Assembly (NCBI GenBank): GCA_028284285.1
Contig: JANQSA010000001.1
Span: 1 to 64,000 of the forward strand
Length of the DNA stretch: 64,000 nt
Source: Croceivirga sp.
GTDB lineage: Bacteria; Bacteroidota; Bacteroidia; Flavobacteriales; Flavobacteriaceae
Reading direction: 5' to 3'
Below, one piece after another: positions 44,198-53,163 of the stretch. Position 1 is the stretch's first letter. Every line of letters starts with the position of its first letter. The position numbers were made by a program, and so were the translations under genes. A model generated the notes under the pieces. It saw nothing but the letters and a program-made list of their open reading frames with translations. It searched no databases and was not told where the DNA came from.

Positions 44198-45343
44198 ATG
44201 AAAACCATCGCTACCCCTATCATAATCGTCATCTTTTTGCTAACCTTTTCGGGCTGCATAGACGCCATTGGGCCTGACTTTGACTTTGAGGAGGGCCTGG
44301 TCTATATTGATGCCCTGGCAACGGACACTCCGGGCGCTTCTTATGCCGTAGTGACGGAGTCCACCGTAGAGGACGGTGATTATCGCAACATTCCGGTTGA
44401 AGGGGCTACGGTTATCTTTGAGAACACTATAACGGGCGCGGCGGTCGAACTTACTGAGGATAGTGGGCGGTATGCCCCTCCGGCAGGCTTTGTGGTACTG
44501 CCCGGGGAGTCCTGGCGGCTGTTCGTGGAGTTCGCTGATGGTCGGCGGTACGAATCGCAGACGGAGACGGTTCTGGAGCCCGTGCCTATCACTGACATCT
44601 CGGCCAGGTACGAGTCCGAGCTCTTCTTCAGCGACATCCTTGACCGTTTCGTTCCGGGCCATGCCCTGACGGTAGACTTTGACGACCCCGCCGGTCGGGA
44701 GAACTACTACTACTGGAATTTTACTGCCTTTGAAAAGATTATCTATTGCGACCGCTGTGATGGGGGGAAATTGAGGAACGGAGAATGCGTGCCTAACGAA
44801 AATGGGGGGTTTCTACAGCCATATTACCTCTACGCCTGCGATTCCGATTGCTGGCGTATCGGCAACAGCACGAGTGTAAACATTCTTTCCGACGCGCTGG
44901 TTGACGGCAATACCGTGAACGGTCTTACAGTGGGGCAACTGGTGCTGAATACCAAGGAGGACGTGCTGGTCGAGTTGCGGCAGTTCAACATATCCAGGGC
45001 AGCCTACGGCTATTTTCAGATTCTGGATGACCTCGTGGACAATAACGGCAGTATTAATGCGCCACCCCCGGCGGCCCTCCTGGGTAACCTGCGCAATCCC
45101 AATGACGGCGACGAGTATGTACTGGGCCGCTTTACGGCAGCACCCTCGGTAAGTACCCGTATCTTCATCGACCGTACCGAAGCACCTGATCAAGCCACGG
45201 ATGAAGTGGGATTCATCATTGTAGAGGGGTGCGAGACCTGTGACGGTGCGCCTTGTCCTCCCTGCATACCGGTTACCAACGTATCCTGCGACAATGGTCG
45301 TTTCCGTACTTCGGCGATGCCTGAGGGTTGGGTGGAACAATGA
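44198..45343 (+). CDS. DUF4249-domain lipoprotein, GC-rich
   Basis: This is a 381-residue protein with a lipoprotein signal (MKTIATPIIIVIFLLTFSGC). DUF4249 features are VYIDALATDTPGASYAVVTE, GATVIFENTITGAAVELTED, ESWRLFVEFADGRRYESQTE and the cysteine-bearing end IVEGCETCDGAPCPPCIPVT. These are usually encoded right after a TonB-dependent receptor; here no receptor is adjacent. The gene's GC (high fifties by eye, many GCG/GGC/CTG codons) is far above its flanks, which are AT-rich, and above other genes in the window. Likely acquired from elsewhere. Confidence 0.85.
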   Translation: MKTIATPIIIVIFLLTFSGCIDAIGPDFDFEEGLVYIDALATDTPGASYAVVTESTVEDGDYRNIPVEGATVIFENTITGAAVELTEDSGRYAPPAGFVVLPGESWRLFVEFADGRRYESQTETVLEPVPITDISARYESELFFSDILDRFVPGHALTVDFDDPAGRENYYYWNFTAFEKIIYCDRCDGGKLRNGECVPNENGGFLQPYYLYACDSDCWRIGNSTSVNILSDALVDGNTVNGLTVGQLVLNTKEDVLVELRQFNISRAAYGYFQILDDLVDNNGSINAPPPAALLGNLRNPNDGDEYVLGRFTAAPSVSTRIFIDRTEAPDQATDEVGFIIVEGCETCDGAPCPPCIPVTNVSCDNGRFRTSAMPEGWVEQ

Positions 45344-45510
45344 ACGGACCTGACCATCGTCCTTCTTTTTTCGTTGTCCAATGGATGAATGGCCAGAATG
45401 CGGAATATCCCCTTTCTGGGAACGTTGTGGTTTTCGAATATCTTGGAAGTTGGGCCAATTGTAGGATTTACAGGACGGTAGAGAGGTATGCCAAAGCAGA
45501 ACAAATATAG
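45340..45510 (+). CDS. Possible small ORF coupled to the DUF4249 gene
   Basis: A 56-codon frame starts at an ATG overlapping the DUF4249 stop as ATGA and ends just before a strong terminator. Its composition (for example SFFVVQWMNGQNAEYPLSGN) is not clearly protein-like and has no recognised motif. It may be debris left at the edge of the GC-rich gene, or a real microprotein. Kept only because of the stop/start overlap and the terminator position. Confidence 0.2.
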   Translation: MNGPDHRPSFFVVQWMNGQNAEYPLSGNVVVFEYLGSWANCRIYRTVERYAKAEQI

Positions 45511-45540
45511 GTTGGGGGAGGGTCGCGAAGAAGATAAATT

Positions 45541-45572
45541 AAAAAGCTCCAAAATTTGTTTTGGAGCTTTTT
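45541..45572. terminator. Bidirectional terminator
   Basis: Perfect 14-bp stem AAAAAGCTCCAAAA/TTTTGGAGCTTTTT with a 4-nt loop, between the DUF4249 gene and the convergent DUF2911 gene. Confidence 0.85.
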
Positions 45573-45599
45573 AATAGTATACCATATAGGTTAAAGCAA

Positions 45600-46136
45600 T
45601 TAAAACATCACAGGAGTTGCCACTCGTGTGGTTCCCCAACCCATGACCAAATGGGCACCACCGTCTACTTCCTTAAAAGCAATAGAAAATGCTTCCAGGG
45701 TTTCATCTCCCTGGGAGGCTGCTGAGGTTACACGTACCAGGTCAGCCGAATTATCATAGGAATAGGCTCCCCATTGATTCAGGTTTTTATTCAGGATAAG
45801 CGTCCATTCGCTCTCTCCCGGTATGGTAAACAAAGCATATGTTCCTGCTTTTACAGCTTGTCCGCCGAAGGTTACATCTTTATAAAACGTAATTTCCGTG
45901 GCTTCGTTGGCACCGGTACGCCAAACCTTACCTTCCGGAGCCAGGGTAGCCATATCACGCCCCTTAAGCTGGGGGCGACTATAAATCACTCTAACCGCTT
46001 TATTTGATTCTTTGTAGCTGGAGGGAAAAGTTGCAATATCTGCAGGGCTTTTGTCCAGGCCGCTAAATTTTTGGGCAATAGCCTCAGAAGTAAACAAAGC
46101 CACTGCAAAAAAGGTTAAAAGGAATAGATTTTTCAT
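45600..46136 (-). CDS. DUF2911-family secreted protein
   Basis: This is a 178-residue protein with a signal peptide (MKNLFLLTFFAVALFTSEAI, then Ala-Gln). The DUF2911 core is complete: VRVIYSRPQLKGRDMATLAP, WRTGANEATEITFYKDVTFG, VKAGTYALFTIPGESEWTLI, NQWGAYSYDNSADLVRV. It lacks the helical C-terminus of its paralogue at 8682-9509 and so represents the common short form. Periplasmic, role unknown. A TAGTTTTG box precedes it. Confidence 0.9.
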   Translation of the reverse strand: MKNLFLLTFFAVALFTSEAIAQKFSGLDKSPADIATFPSSYKESNKAVRVIYSRPQLKGRDMATLAPEGKVWRTGANEATEITFYKDVTFGGQAVKAGTYALFTIPGESEWTLILNKNLNQWGAYSYDNSADLVRVTSAASQGDETLEAFSIAFKEVDGGAHLVMGWGTTRVATPVMF

Positions 46137-46162
46137 GATTTTCTTTGGATTTTGTTAAGTTT

Positions 46163-46170
46163 CAAAACTA
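46163..46170 (-). promoter_or_regulatory. Putative -7 box of the short DUF2911 gene
   Basis: TAGTTTTG on the minus strand fits TAnnTTTG, 26 bp before the ATG. Confidence 0.4.
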
Positions 46171-46381
46171 GCAGTTAAACCCCTTGCCCATTTTTAAAAA
46201 TGCGTTAAAATTTGCTTCCTTTCAGTTTAACTTTTATCCTTGCAGATAATATAACGCTAGTTTCAAATTTATGTTTATTTAAAATATTATGTTTTAAATT
46301 GAAATTAATATGGCAATAAATGTTTTATATTAATTGGTATGTTTTGAGATTTGATCCGAATTTATAATAAATGATTAACCT

Positions 46382-48052
46382 ATGTGTGGAATTGTATGTG
46401 CCTTTGAGTTAAAGGAAAGTACGGAAAAGCTCCGTCCTCAGCTGTTGGAGATGTCAAAAAAAGTGCGACATCGCGGTCCGGATTGGAGTGGTATTTATGC
46501 GAATAGCAAAGCCGTATTGGCACACGAGCGTTTGGCCATTGTAGACCCGGCCTCCGGCAAACAACCATTAGTGAGTGAGGATGGGAAAGTGATATTAGCC
46601 GCTAACGGTGAAATTTATAATCACAGGGAGATTCGGAAGCAATTCAAAGATCGCTACACTTTTAAGACACAATCCGATTGTGAGGTTATTTTGGCTTTGT
46701 ACCAGGAAAAGGGGGTAGATTTTATTGACGAGATGAATGGTATTTTTGGCTTTGCCCTGTACGATACCGAAAAGGACGAATACTTTGTAGCAAGAGACCA
46801 TATGGGGATTATTCCGCTCTATATGGGATGGGACAAAAACGGCACTTTTTATGTAGCCTCGGAATTAAAGGCTTTGGAGGGCACCTGCACCAAAATTGAA
46901 TTGTTTCCTCCCGGGCATTATCTGCACAGTAGCAGCGGGGAGTTGGTGCGTTGGTATACCCGTGATTGGATGTCCTATGACGCAGTAAAAGAAAATGATA
47001 CGGATATCACGGCAATCAAAGAAGCCCTTGAGGCTGCAGTGCACCGACAGTTGATGTCCGACGTACCTTATGGCGTACTGCTTTCCGGGGGGTTAGATTC
47101 TTCGGTTACTTCCGCTATCGCTAAAAAATATTCTCAAATGCGTATAGAAAGTGATGATACGAAGGAAGCCTGGTGGCCTCAACTACACTCCTTTTCGGTG
47201 GGATTGGAGGGTTCTCCGGATTTGGCGGCAGCACGGAAGGTAGCCGACCATATTGGCACAATTCATCATGAAATACAATTTACCATTCAAGAGGGGCTGG
47301 ATGCTCTAAGGGATGTGATCTACAACCTGGAGACCTATGATGTAACCACAGTGCGGGCATCCACGCCAATGTACCTCATGGCCCGGGTGATTAAGTCTAT
47401 GGGTATAAAAATGGTACTTTCGGGTGAAGGAGCGGATGAGTTATTTGGGGGCTATCTCTATTTCCACAAAGCCCCCAGCGCTAAAGACTTTCACGAAGAA
47501 ACAGTTCGCAAATTGAAAAAGCTGCATATGTACGACTGTTTACGAGCGAACAAATCTCTTGCGGCATGGGGTATTGAAGGTCGGGTTCCATTTTTGGACA
47601 AGGAATTCATGGATGTGGCCATGCGCATTAACCCCAGGGATAAGATGATAACTCCGGAACGCATGGAAAAGTGGGTGGTGCGTAAGGCTTTTGAGGGGTA
47701 TTTACCCGAAAGTGTAGCCTGGAGACAAAAAGAGCAGTTTTCCGATGGTGTGGGGTATAGTTGGATTGATACGCTTAAAGCGCTGGTGGAAGAGGAGGTC
47801 TCAGATGAACAAATGAAAAATGCGCATTTCAAGTTTCCACTGCAGACGCCTGCCACAAAAGAGGAATATTACTACCGTTCCATTTTTGAATCCCATTTTC
47901 CCTCCAATGCAGCCGCCCTGAGTGTACCACAGGAACCTTCGGTGGCCTGCAGTACTAAAATAGCGTTGGAATGGGACGAGGCCTTCAAGAATATGAATGA
48001 TCCTTCAGGCAGGGCAGTAGCTCAAGTGCATGAAGACGCATATGTAAAGTAG
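46382..48052 (+). CDS. asnB: Asparagine synthase B (glutamine-hydrolysing)
   Basis: This is a 556-residue cytosolic enzyme making asparagine from aspartate with glutamine and ATP. The N-terminal nucleophile Cys2 (MCGIVCAFEL) marks the glutaminase domain; RHRGPDWSGIY and AANGEIYNHREIR are its substrate-binding motifs. The synthase domain has the PPi loop LLSGGLDSSVTS (near residue 236), GEGADELFGGYLYF and the conserved WGIEGRVPFLDKEFMD. Length and motifs match the E. coli AsnB type. It has a strong hairpin terminator downstream. The promoter region (46137-46381) is very AT-rich. Confidence 0.97.
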   Translation: MCGIVCAFELKESTEKLRPQLLEMSKKVRHRGPDWSGIYANSKAVLAHERLAIVDPASGKQPLVSEDGKVILAANGEIYNHREIRKQFKDRYTFKTQSDCEVILALYQEKGVDFIDEMNGIFGFALYDTEKDEYFVARDHMGIIPLYMGWDKNGTFYVASELKALEGTCTKIELFPPGHYLHSSSGELVRWYTRDWMSYDAVKENDTDITAIKEALEAAVHRQLMSDVPYGVLLSGGLDSSVTSAIAKKYSQMRIESDDTKEAWWPQLHSFSVGLEGSPDLAAARKVADHIGTIHHEIQFTIQEGLDALRDVIYNLETYDVTTVRASTPMYLMARVIKSMGIKMVLSGEGADELFGGYLYFHKAPSAKDFHEETVRKLKKLHMYDCLRANKSLAAWGIEGRVPFLDKEFMDVAMRINPRDKMITPERMEKWVVRKAFEGYLPESVAWRQKEQFSDGVGYSWIDTLKALVEEEVSDEQMKNAHFKFPLQTPATKEEYYYRSIFESHFPSNAAALSVPQEPSVACSTKIALEWDEAFKNMNDPSGRAVAQVHEDAYVK

Positions 48053-48102
48053 TTTGAGGTCATTCTGAGCATATCGTATTTTCTTCATTTTTATAATTTT
48101 GA

Positions 48103-48126
48103 GAAAGCGCCGTTTGCGGCGCTTTC
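48103..48126 (+). terminator. Terminator after asnB
   Basis: Perfect 10-bp stem GAAAGCGCCG/CGGCGCTTTC with a 4-nt loop, about 50 bp after the asnB stop. The T-run is short. Confidence 0.65.
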
Positions 48127-48243
48127 CTCCTAAAGAAGGGACATTATCTGCGACCAAAATAGCCGCTATTGTTTTCCACAGTTTTTTGTTGATAACTTGA
48201 ATACTCATAATGGGTCAAACCCTTATTTTTGCTGGGTTTTTCG

Positions 48244-48251
48244 TATATTTG
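48244..48251 (+). promoter_or_regulatory. Putative -7 box of gyrB
   Basis: TATATTTG fits TAnnTTTG exactly, about 40 bp before the chosen gyrB ATG at 48291. No TTG at the normal distance upstream. Confidence 0.45.
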
Positions 48252-48290
48252 TAGGATTTGAAAATTTCAAAAAAAACCGAACAGAAGTTT

Positions 48291-50231
48291 ATGAGTGAAG
48301 ATGTAAATACAACCCAATATTCTGCGGATAGCATTCAGGCGTTAGAGGGTATGGAGCATGTGCGAATGCGGCCTTCCATGTACATTGGTGATGTGGGTCC
48401 TAGAGGGCTCCACCATTTGGTGTATGAAGTGGTGGATAATTCCATTGATGAGGCCATGGGGGGATATTGTGATACCATCACGGTTACCATTAATGAAGAC
48501 AATTCCATTACAGTGGAAGACAATGGCCGGGGTATTCCTGTTGGGCTGCACAAGAAAGAAGGCGTCTCCGCTTTGGAGGTGGTAATGACCAAAATTGGCG
48601 CCGGAGGGAAATTTGATAAAGATTCTTATAAGGTTTCAGGAGGATTGCATGGGGTAGGGGTTTCTTGTGTTAACGCACTTTCAGAACACCTAAAGGCTAT
48701 AGTGCATCGCGAAGGAAAGATTTGGGAGCAGGAGTACGAACGAGGGAAGACCTTATATCCGGTTAAAAGCGTGGGTACTACGCAAAAAACCGGAACTATT
48801 GTTACGTTCCATCCGGACGATACTATTTTTACCCAGACAATAGAATACAATTACGAAACCCTGGCCAACCGAATGCGCGAATTGGCCTATTTGAATAAGG
48901 GGGTAACCATTAGTCTCACGGATAAAAGACGGAAAGATGACAAAGGGGCGTTTGTTTCCGAAACTTTTTATTCCGAAGAAGGCTTAAAAGAATTTATCCG
49001 GTTTTTGGATGAAACCCGTGTCCCTTTGATCCAAAACGTCATTGCTATGGAGGGGGAGAAAAACGGGATCCCGGTCGAAGTAGCTATGATCTACAATACC
49101 GGATTCTCCGAAAACCTACATAGCTATGTGAACAATATCAATACCCATGAGGGTGGTACGCATTTGTCTGGTTTTAGGAGAGGGTTAACCACTACGTTGA
49201 AGAAATACGCGGATAATTCCGGTTTGTTGGACAAAGTAAAGTTCGAGATTTCCGGGGATGATTTTCGGGAAGGATTAACCGCTATTGTATCGGTTAAGGT
49301 GGCTGAACCACAATTTGAAGGACAGACCAAAACAAAATTGGGGAATCGGGAGGTGAGCAGCGCAGTAAGCCAATCGGTTTCCGAAATGTTGACGGATTAT
49401 CTCGAAGAGCATCCCGAAGACGCCAAGCAAATTGTGGAGAAGGTGAAACTGGCCGCCCAGGCGCGGCATGCTGCTGCCAAAGCCCGTGAAATGGTGCAGC
49501 GGAAAAGTCCGATGGGTGGTGGAGGATTACCCGGTAAGCTTTCGGATTGTGCCGATCAGGACCCGGAAAACTGTGAATTGTTCCTGGTGGAGGGGGACTC
49601 CGCAGGGGGTACCGCAAAAATGGGAAGGGATCGGAATTTCCAGGCCATTCTACCGCTTCGTGGCAAGATATTAAATGTAGAAAAGGCGATGCAGCACAAA
49701 GTTTTTGAAAATGAGGAGATTAAGAATATCTACACCGCCTTGGGGGTTACGATCGGTACAGAAGAAGACAGCAAGGCGCTGAACCTGGAAAAATTGCGCT
49801 ATCATAAAGTAGTGATCATGTGTGATGCGGATGTGGATGGAAGTCATATTGAGACATTGATCTTGACTTTTTTCTTCCGATATATGCGAGAACTCATTGA
49901 AAGTGGCCACGTGTACATTGCCACCCCTCCTTTATACCTTGTAAAAAAAGGAAACAAAAAAAAGTATGCCTGGAATGATAAAGAACGGGATGCTATAGTT
50001 GAAGAAATGAAAGGTAGCGCCACCATTCAGCGTTACAAAGGTTTGGGAGAAATGAATGCTGAACAATTGTGGGATACTACAATGAATCCGGAGTACAGAA
50101 CCTTACGACGGGTGACCATTGAAAATGCCACGGAATCGGATCGTATTTTCTCTATGTTGATGGGAGATGAAGTGCCTCCAAGACGGGAATTTATCGAAAA
50201 CAACGCAGTTTACGCCAACATAGATGCTTAA
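48291..50231 (+). CDS. gyrB: DNA gyrase subunit B
   Basis: This is the ATPase subunit of DNA gyrase, which introduces negative supercoils. The start at 48291 (MSEDVNTTQY) gives 646 residues and the usual beginning; upstream in-frame codons overlap the promoter region. The GHKL ATPase domain has YEVVDNSIDEA, VEDNGRGIPVG and GGLHGVGVSCVNALS; the transducer follows. The TOPRIM domain shows EGDSAGG and DADVDGSHI, and the C-terminus YKGLGEMNAEQLWDTTMNPE is the typical one. Single gene, terminator 30 bp downstream. Confidence 0.98.
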   Translation: MSEDVNTTQYSADSIQALEGMEHVRMRPSMYIGDVGPRGLHHLVYEVVDNSIDEAMGGYCDTITVTINEDNSITVEDNGRGIPVGLHKKEGVSALEVVMTKIGAGGKFDKDSYKVSGGLHGVGVSCVNALSEHLKAIVHREGKIWEQEYERGKTLYPVKSVGTTQKTGTIVTFHPDDTIFTQTIEYNYETLANRMRELAYLNKGVTISLTDKRRKDDKGAFVSETFYSEEGLKEFIRFLDETRVPLIQNVIAMEGEKNGIPVEVAMIYNTGFSENLHSYVNNINTHEGGTHLSGFRRGLTTTLKKYADNSGLLDKVKFEISGDDFREGLTAIVSVKVAEPQFEGQTKTKLGNREVSSAVSQSVSEMLTDYLEEHPEDAKQIVEKVKLAAQARHAAAKAREMVQRKSPMGGGGLPGKLSDCADQDPENCELFLVEGDSAGGTAKMGRDRNFQAILPLRGKILNVEKAMQHKVFENEEIKNIYTALGVTIGTEEDSKALNLEKLRYHKVVIMCDADVDGSHIETLILTFFFRYMRELIESGHVYIATPPLYLVKKGNKKKYAWNDKERDAIVEEMKGSATIQRYKGLGEMNAEQLWDTTMNPEYRTLRRVTIENATESDRIFSMLMGDEVPPRREFIENNAVYANIDA

Positions 50232-50260
50232 TTGGTGAACCATAACCGTAATTTCACAAC

Positions 50261-50290
50261 AAAAAACCTCGACATCCGTCGGGGTTTTTT
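50261..50290 (+). terminator. Terminator after gyrB
   Basis: Hairpin AAAAAACCTCGAC/GTCGGGGTTTTTT (one U-G pair) with 4-nt loop ATCC; the T-run makes a classic intrinsic terminator. Confidence 0.85.
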
Positions 50291-50319
50291 AGTTTAGTGG
50301 TAAAGAAAAGTTTTACAAA

Positions 50320-51333
50320 ATGAAAAAAATAATCTTTTTAGTTGCATTTTGTTGTATCTCCTTTGTCAAAGCACAGGATCTAAATGATCTGTTTATCTCC
50401 GGTTTGGAGGATGCCGAACGCTTTGCCAATGACTACCTGGCACCTGTACAAGAAGCAGGGTTGTTCAGTATCTCTAACGGGTGGTACAATTCTGGTGAAG
50501 CCAAGCCGCTTGGTGGTTTTGAAATCTCAATAGTGGGTAACATTACTGGTTTTCGGAATAAGGACGATAAGAAAGCCTTTGTGCTGGATCCTGCGGATTA
50601 TGATAATTTGGATTTTGCGGAAAATCCCGGACAGGCCAGGGAGGTTTCCACTGCCCTTGGGGACATTGAGAATGTCATTGTAGTTGTGGAGGATGATACC
50701 GGCTTGCTCCCTCCCGAAGAATTTGAATTGCCCTCCGGATTAGCGGCCGAAGACTTTAATTTTATTCCCACAGGATATATCCAGGCAAGTGTAGGCTTGA
50801 TCAAAGGGTTGGAGGTAAAAGCACGATTCCTGCCAAAAATAACAATGGATGATGATGCCGAGATCGGATTATTTGGTGCGGGTGTCCAATACGAATTCAC
50901 CAAGTTATTGCCGGCGGATAAATTACTACCCGTTGCCATTTCCGCGGTAATAGGTTACACCGGTTTAAACGGGGAATATGACTTCACGGAATCTCTTGAT
51001 GTTCAGGGAGAGGGACAGCGTATAGATGCCTCTTTCAATACCTGGAACTTCAGTGCTGTGGTGTCTACTAAAAATATCCCGGTAATCAATTTTTACGGAG
51101 GAATAGGATATATTACAGGATCATCGGATATTGACCTGTTAGGAGATTATGTGGTTACGACTGGTCCTTTCCAGGCCACCTATACAGATCCCTTTTCCGT
51201 TTCCACAGATGCCAATGGGGTAGCAGCCAATATCGGTACCAAAATTAAGCTAGGGTTCTTTAGAATCAATGCAGAATACAATATTGCCGAATTCAATACA
51301 TTTACCGCGGGAATACATTTCGGATTTAGATAA
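50320..51333 (+). CDS. DUF6588-type outer-membrane barrel protein
   Basis: This is a 337-residue protein with a signal peptide (MKKIIFLVAFCCISFVKAQ). The pattern FISGLEDAERFANDYLAPVQ, EAGLFSISNGWYNSGEAKPL, GGFEISIVGNITGF matches the DUF6588 family of Bacteroidota. The second half consists of barrel strands (GLFGAGVQYEFTKLLP, FYGGIGYITG) and ends INAEYNIAEFNTFTAGIHFGFR with a near-terminal aromatic. Outer membrane, function unknown. Bidirectional terminator downstream. Confidence 0.8.
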   Translation: MKKIIFLVAFCCISFVKAQDLNDLFISGLEDAERFANDYLAPVQEAGLFSISNGWYNSGEAKPLGGFEISIVGNITGFRNKDDKKAFVLDPADYDNLDFAENPGQAREVSTALGDIENVIVVVEDDTGLLPPEEFELPSGLAAEDFNFIPTGYIQASVGLIKGLEVKARFLPKITMDDDAEIGLFGAGVQYEFTKLLPADKLLPVAISAVIGYTGLNGEYDFTESLDVQGEGQRIDASFNTWNFSAVVSTKNIPVINFYGGIGYITGSSDIDLLGDYVVTTGPFQATYTDPFSVSTDANGVAANIGTKIKLGFFRINAEYNIAEFNTFTAGIHFGFR

Positions 51334-51356
51334 ATATTGACCATTTAACCAACCAA

Positions 51357-51387
51357 AAAGCCCTGATAGGCCAGCTATCAGGGCTTT
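51357..51387. terminator. Bidirectional terminator
   Basis: Perfect 13-bp stem AAAGCCCTGATAG/CTATCAGGGCTTT with a 5-nt loop between two convergent genes. Confidence 0.85.
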
Positions 51388-51410
51388 GCATTTTCATATG
51401 GGTTCAACAT

Positions 51411-51788
51411 CTATCGTCGGGTGGCAAAAACCTCCCCGTTTTGTAACTCTAGTTGCTCATTTTCAGCAGACTGGCTTAGAATAACCTGTACATCGGTTAA
51501 TTCTTCTTCCGAGTATTGAAGGGAGTATACTCCATTGACCACTTCCCAGCGGAAATCAGTTTGCAGCACGATTTGATTATCGGAATAACGATGGTATCTT
51601 CCCAAATACACATCATTGAATATCCATTCTTCCCATTCACCGGTATTTTGGGTTTTTGAATCTTCCGCAACTGCCAATGTTGTATTTAACCAGGTACCCA
51701 ATACAGGATCATTGTTTTCAGGGATTTCACTGCAATTGCTCACGCTAATAATAGCAATAAGGGCCAATAAGGAAAAGAGCCTTTTCAT
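51411..51788 (-). CDS. Small lipoprotein, lipocalin-like
   Basis: This is a 125-residue protein with a lipoprotein signal (MKRLFSLLALIAIISVSNC, Cys19). The mature chain (PVLGTWLNTTLAVAEDSKTQ, EEWIFNDVYLGRYHRYSDNQ, FRWEVVNGVYSLQY) has the GxW start and alternating strands of small lipocalin-like proteins common in Flavobacteriia. Function unknown, presumably periplasmic or outer-membrane-anchored. Confidence 0.75.
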   Translation of the reverse strand: MKRLFSLLALIAIISVSNCSEIPENNDPVLGTWLNTTLAVAEDSKTQNTGEWEEWIFNDVYLGRYHRYSDNQIVLQTDFRWEVVNGVYSLQYSEEELTDVQVILSQSAENEQLELQNGEVFATRR

Positions 51789-52000
51789 AGTAGGTATTAT
51801 AAGGTTTGGGATAAATAGAACGCTGTTTTAGGCAAGAGTATTGTAAACTATTCGACGTAAAGCGCTCTAACGGGAATTTCTTCGATAAAAAACGCCTTTT
51901 TTTAACAGTTCAATAAGAGTTCCGGAAGAAGTCAAAACTATTTATTTAAAATCGCTAAAAACTATGACATTTTTCATAGAAGAATGGGGTGAAAAATCCC

Positions 52001-52008
52001 TATTTTTG
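52001..52008 (+). promoter_or_regulatory. Putative -7 box of mdh
   Basis: TATTTTTG matches TAnnTTTG, 29 bp before the mdh ATG. Confidence 0.45.
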
Positions 52009-52037
52009 GACGTTTCAGAACCAAAAAACAAAAAGAT

Positions 52038-52970
52038 ATGAAAGTCACAGTCGTTGGTGCAGGAGCCGTTGGGGCCAGCTGCGCGGAGTATATTGCTATT
52101 AAAGATTTTGCATCGGAAGTGGTGCTCCTGGATATCAAAGAAGGCTATGCGGAAGGTAAGGCAATGGATTTAATGCAAACGGCATCTTTGAATGGCTTTG
52201 ACACCAAAATTACGGGTACCACGAATGATTATTCCAAAACAGCGAACAGTGATGTGGCAGTGATTACTTCAGGAATACCGAGAAAGCCCGGGATGACAAG
52301 AGAGGAACTTATTGGCATTAATGCAGGAATAGTCAGAACTGTGGCACAGAACCTGTTGGAACATTCTCCAAATACCATAGTTATTGTGGTAAGTAATCCT
52401 ATGGATACTATGACATACCTGGTACATAAGGCTACCGACTTACCCAGACATAAGATCATTGGAATGGGAGGTGCTTTAGACAGCGCACGCTTTAAGTACC
52501 GCCTGGCCGAAGCCCTGGATGCCCCTATCTCCGATATAGACGGAATGGTCATAGGAGGGCACAGTGATAAAGGTATGGTACCTCTTATTGGCCATGCCTC
52601 ACGAAATAGTGTAAAGGTTTCGGAATTTCTTTCGGAAGACAAAATGCAATGGGTGGTAGAAGAAACCAAAGTAGGAGGCGCTACCTTAACTAAATTACTG
52701 GGCACCAGTGCATGGTATGCTCCCGGAGCTGCGGTATCTGCATTGGTTCAGGCCATAGCTTGCGATCAGAAGAAAATGTTTCCCTGCTCTACCTTGTTGG
52801 AGGGCGAATATGGATTAAACGACATATGCATAGGTGTACCGGTGATCATTGGGAAAAACGGTATTGAACAAATTGTGGAAATAGCCCTGAGTGATGCCGA
52901 AAAAGCAAAACTTCAGGAAAGTGCAGAAGGCGTAACCAATACCAACGGGCTACTGGAGGTTAAGCAATAA
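52038..52970 (+). CDS. mdh: Malate dehydrogenase
   Basis: This cytosolic TCA-cycle enzyme interconverts malate and oxaloacetate with NAD. The 310-residue protein belongs to the LDH-like MDH class. It shows VVGAGAVGASCAEYI (G7-x-G9-x-x-G12 nucleotide loop), the acidic D in VVLLDIKEG selecting NAD, GIPRKPGMTREELIGINAGI with substrate-binding Arg residues, VVSNPMD, and GGHSDKGMVPL with the catalytic His. Single gene ended by a hairpin with a long loop. Confidence 0.97.
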   Translation: MKVTVVGAGAVGASCAEYIAIKDFASEVVLLDIKEGYAEGKAMDLMQTASLNGFDTKITGTTNDYSKTANSDVAVITSGIPRKPGMTREELIGINAGIVRTVAQNLLEHSPNTIVIVVSNPMDTMTYLVHKATDLPRHKIIGMGGALDSARFKYRLAEALDAPISDIDGMVIGGHSDKGMVPLIGHASRNSVKVSEFLSEDKMQWVVEETKVGGATLTKLLGTSAWYAPGAAVSALVQAIACDQKKMFPCSTLLEGEYGLNDICIGVPVIIGKNGIEQIVEIALSDAEKAKLQESAEGVTNTNGLLEVKQ

Positions 52971-52994
52971 AAGCACTTTTCTTCCATTTAAATG

Positions 52995-53071
52995 ATGTCA
53001 TTTCGGGCTGGTACGAGCATCCGGTTTTAGGATGGTTTTTGATCTGGCGGTTCGAAATGACATTTTTTTAG
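52995..53071 (+). terminator. REP-like inverted repeat / terminator after mdh
   Basis: ATGTCATTTCG (52995-53005) and CGAAATGACAT (53053-53063) are perfect inverted 11-mers enclosing a second small hairpin (CATCC/GGATG), followed by TTTTTTTA. It fits both the dispersed GTCATTTCG element and an intrinsic terminator. Confidence 0.6.
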
Positions 53072-53104
53072 CAGGCTTCCCCGGGCACAATTGCAGCAAT
53101 TCTA

Positions 53105-53135
53105 TTGGCTAATCCTATTTGAAATGATATATTTG
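53105..53135 (+). promoter_or_regulatory. Putative promoter of secDF
   Basis: TTG at 53105-53107 and TATATTTG at 53128-53135 are separated by 20 bp, a full match to the Bacteroidota consensus TTG-N17-23-TAnnTTTG. Start expected near 53142, 22 nt before the ATG. Confidence 0.6.
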
Positions 53136-53163
53136 CACGCTGTTTACAGAAAATTCAAAACCA

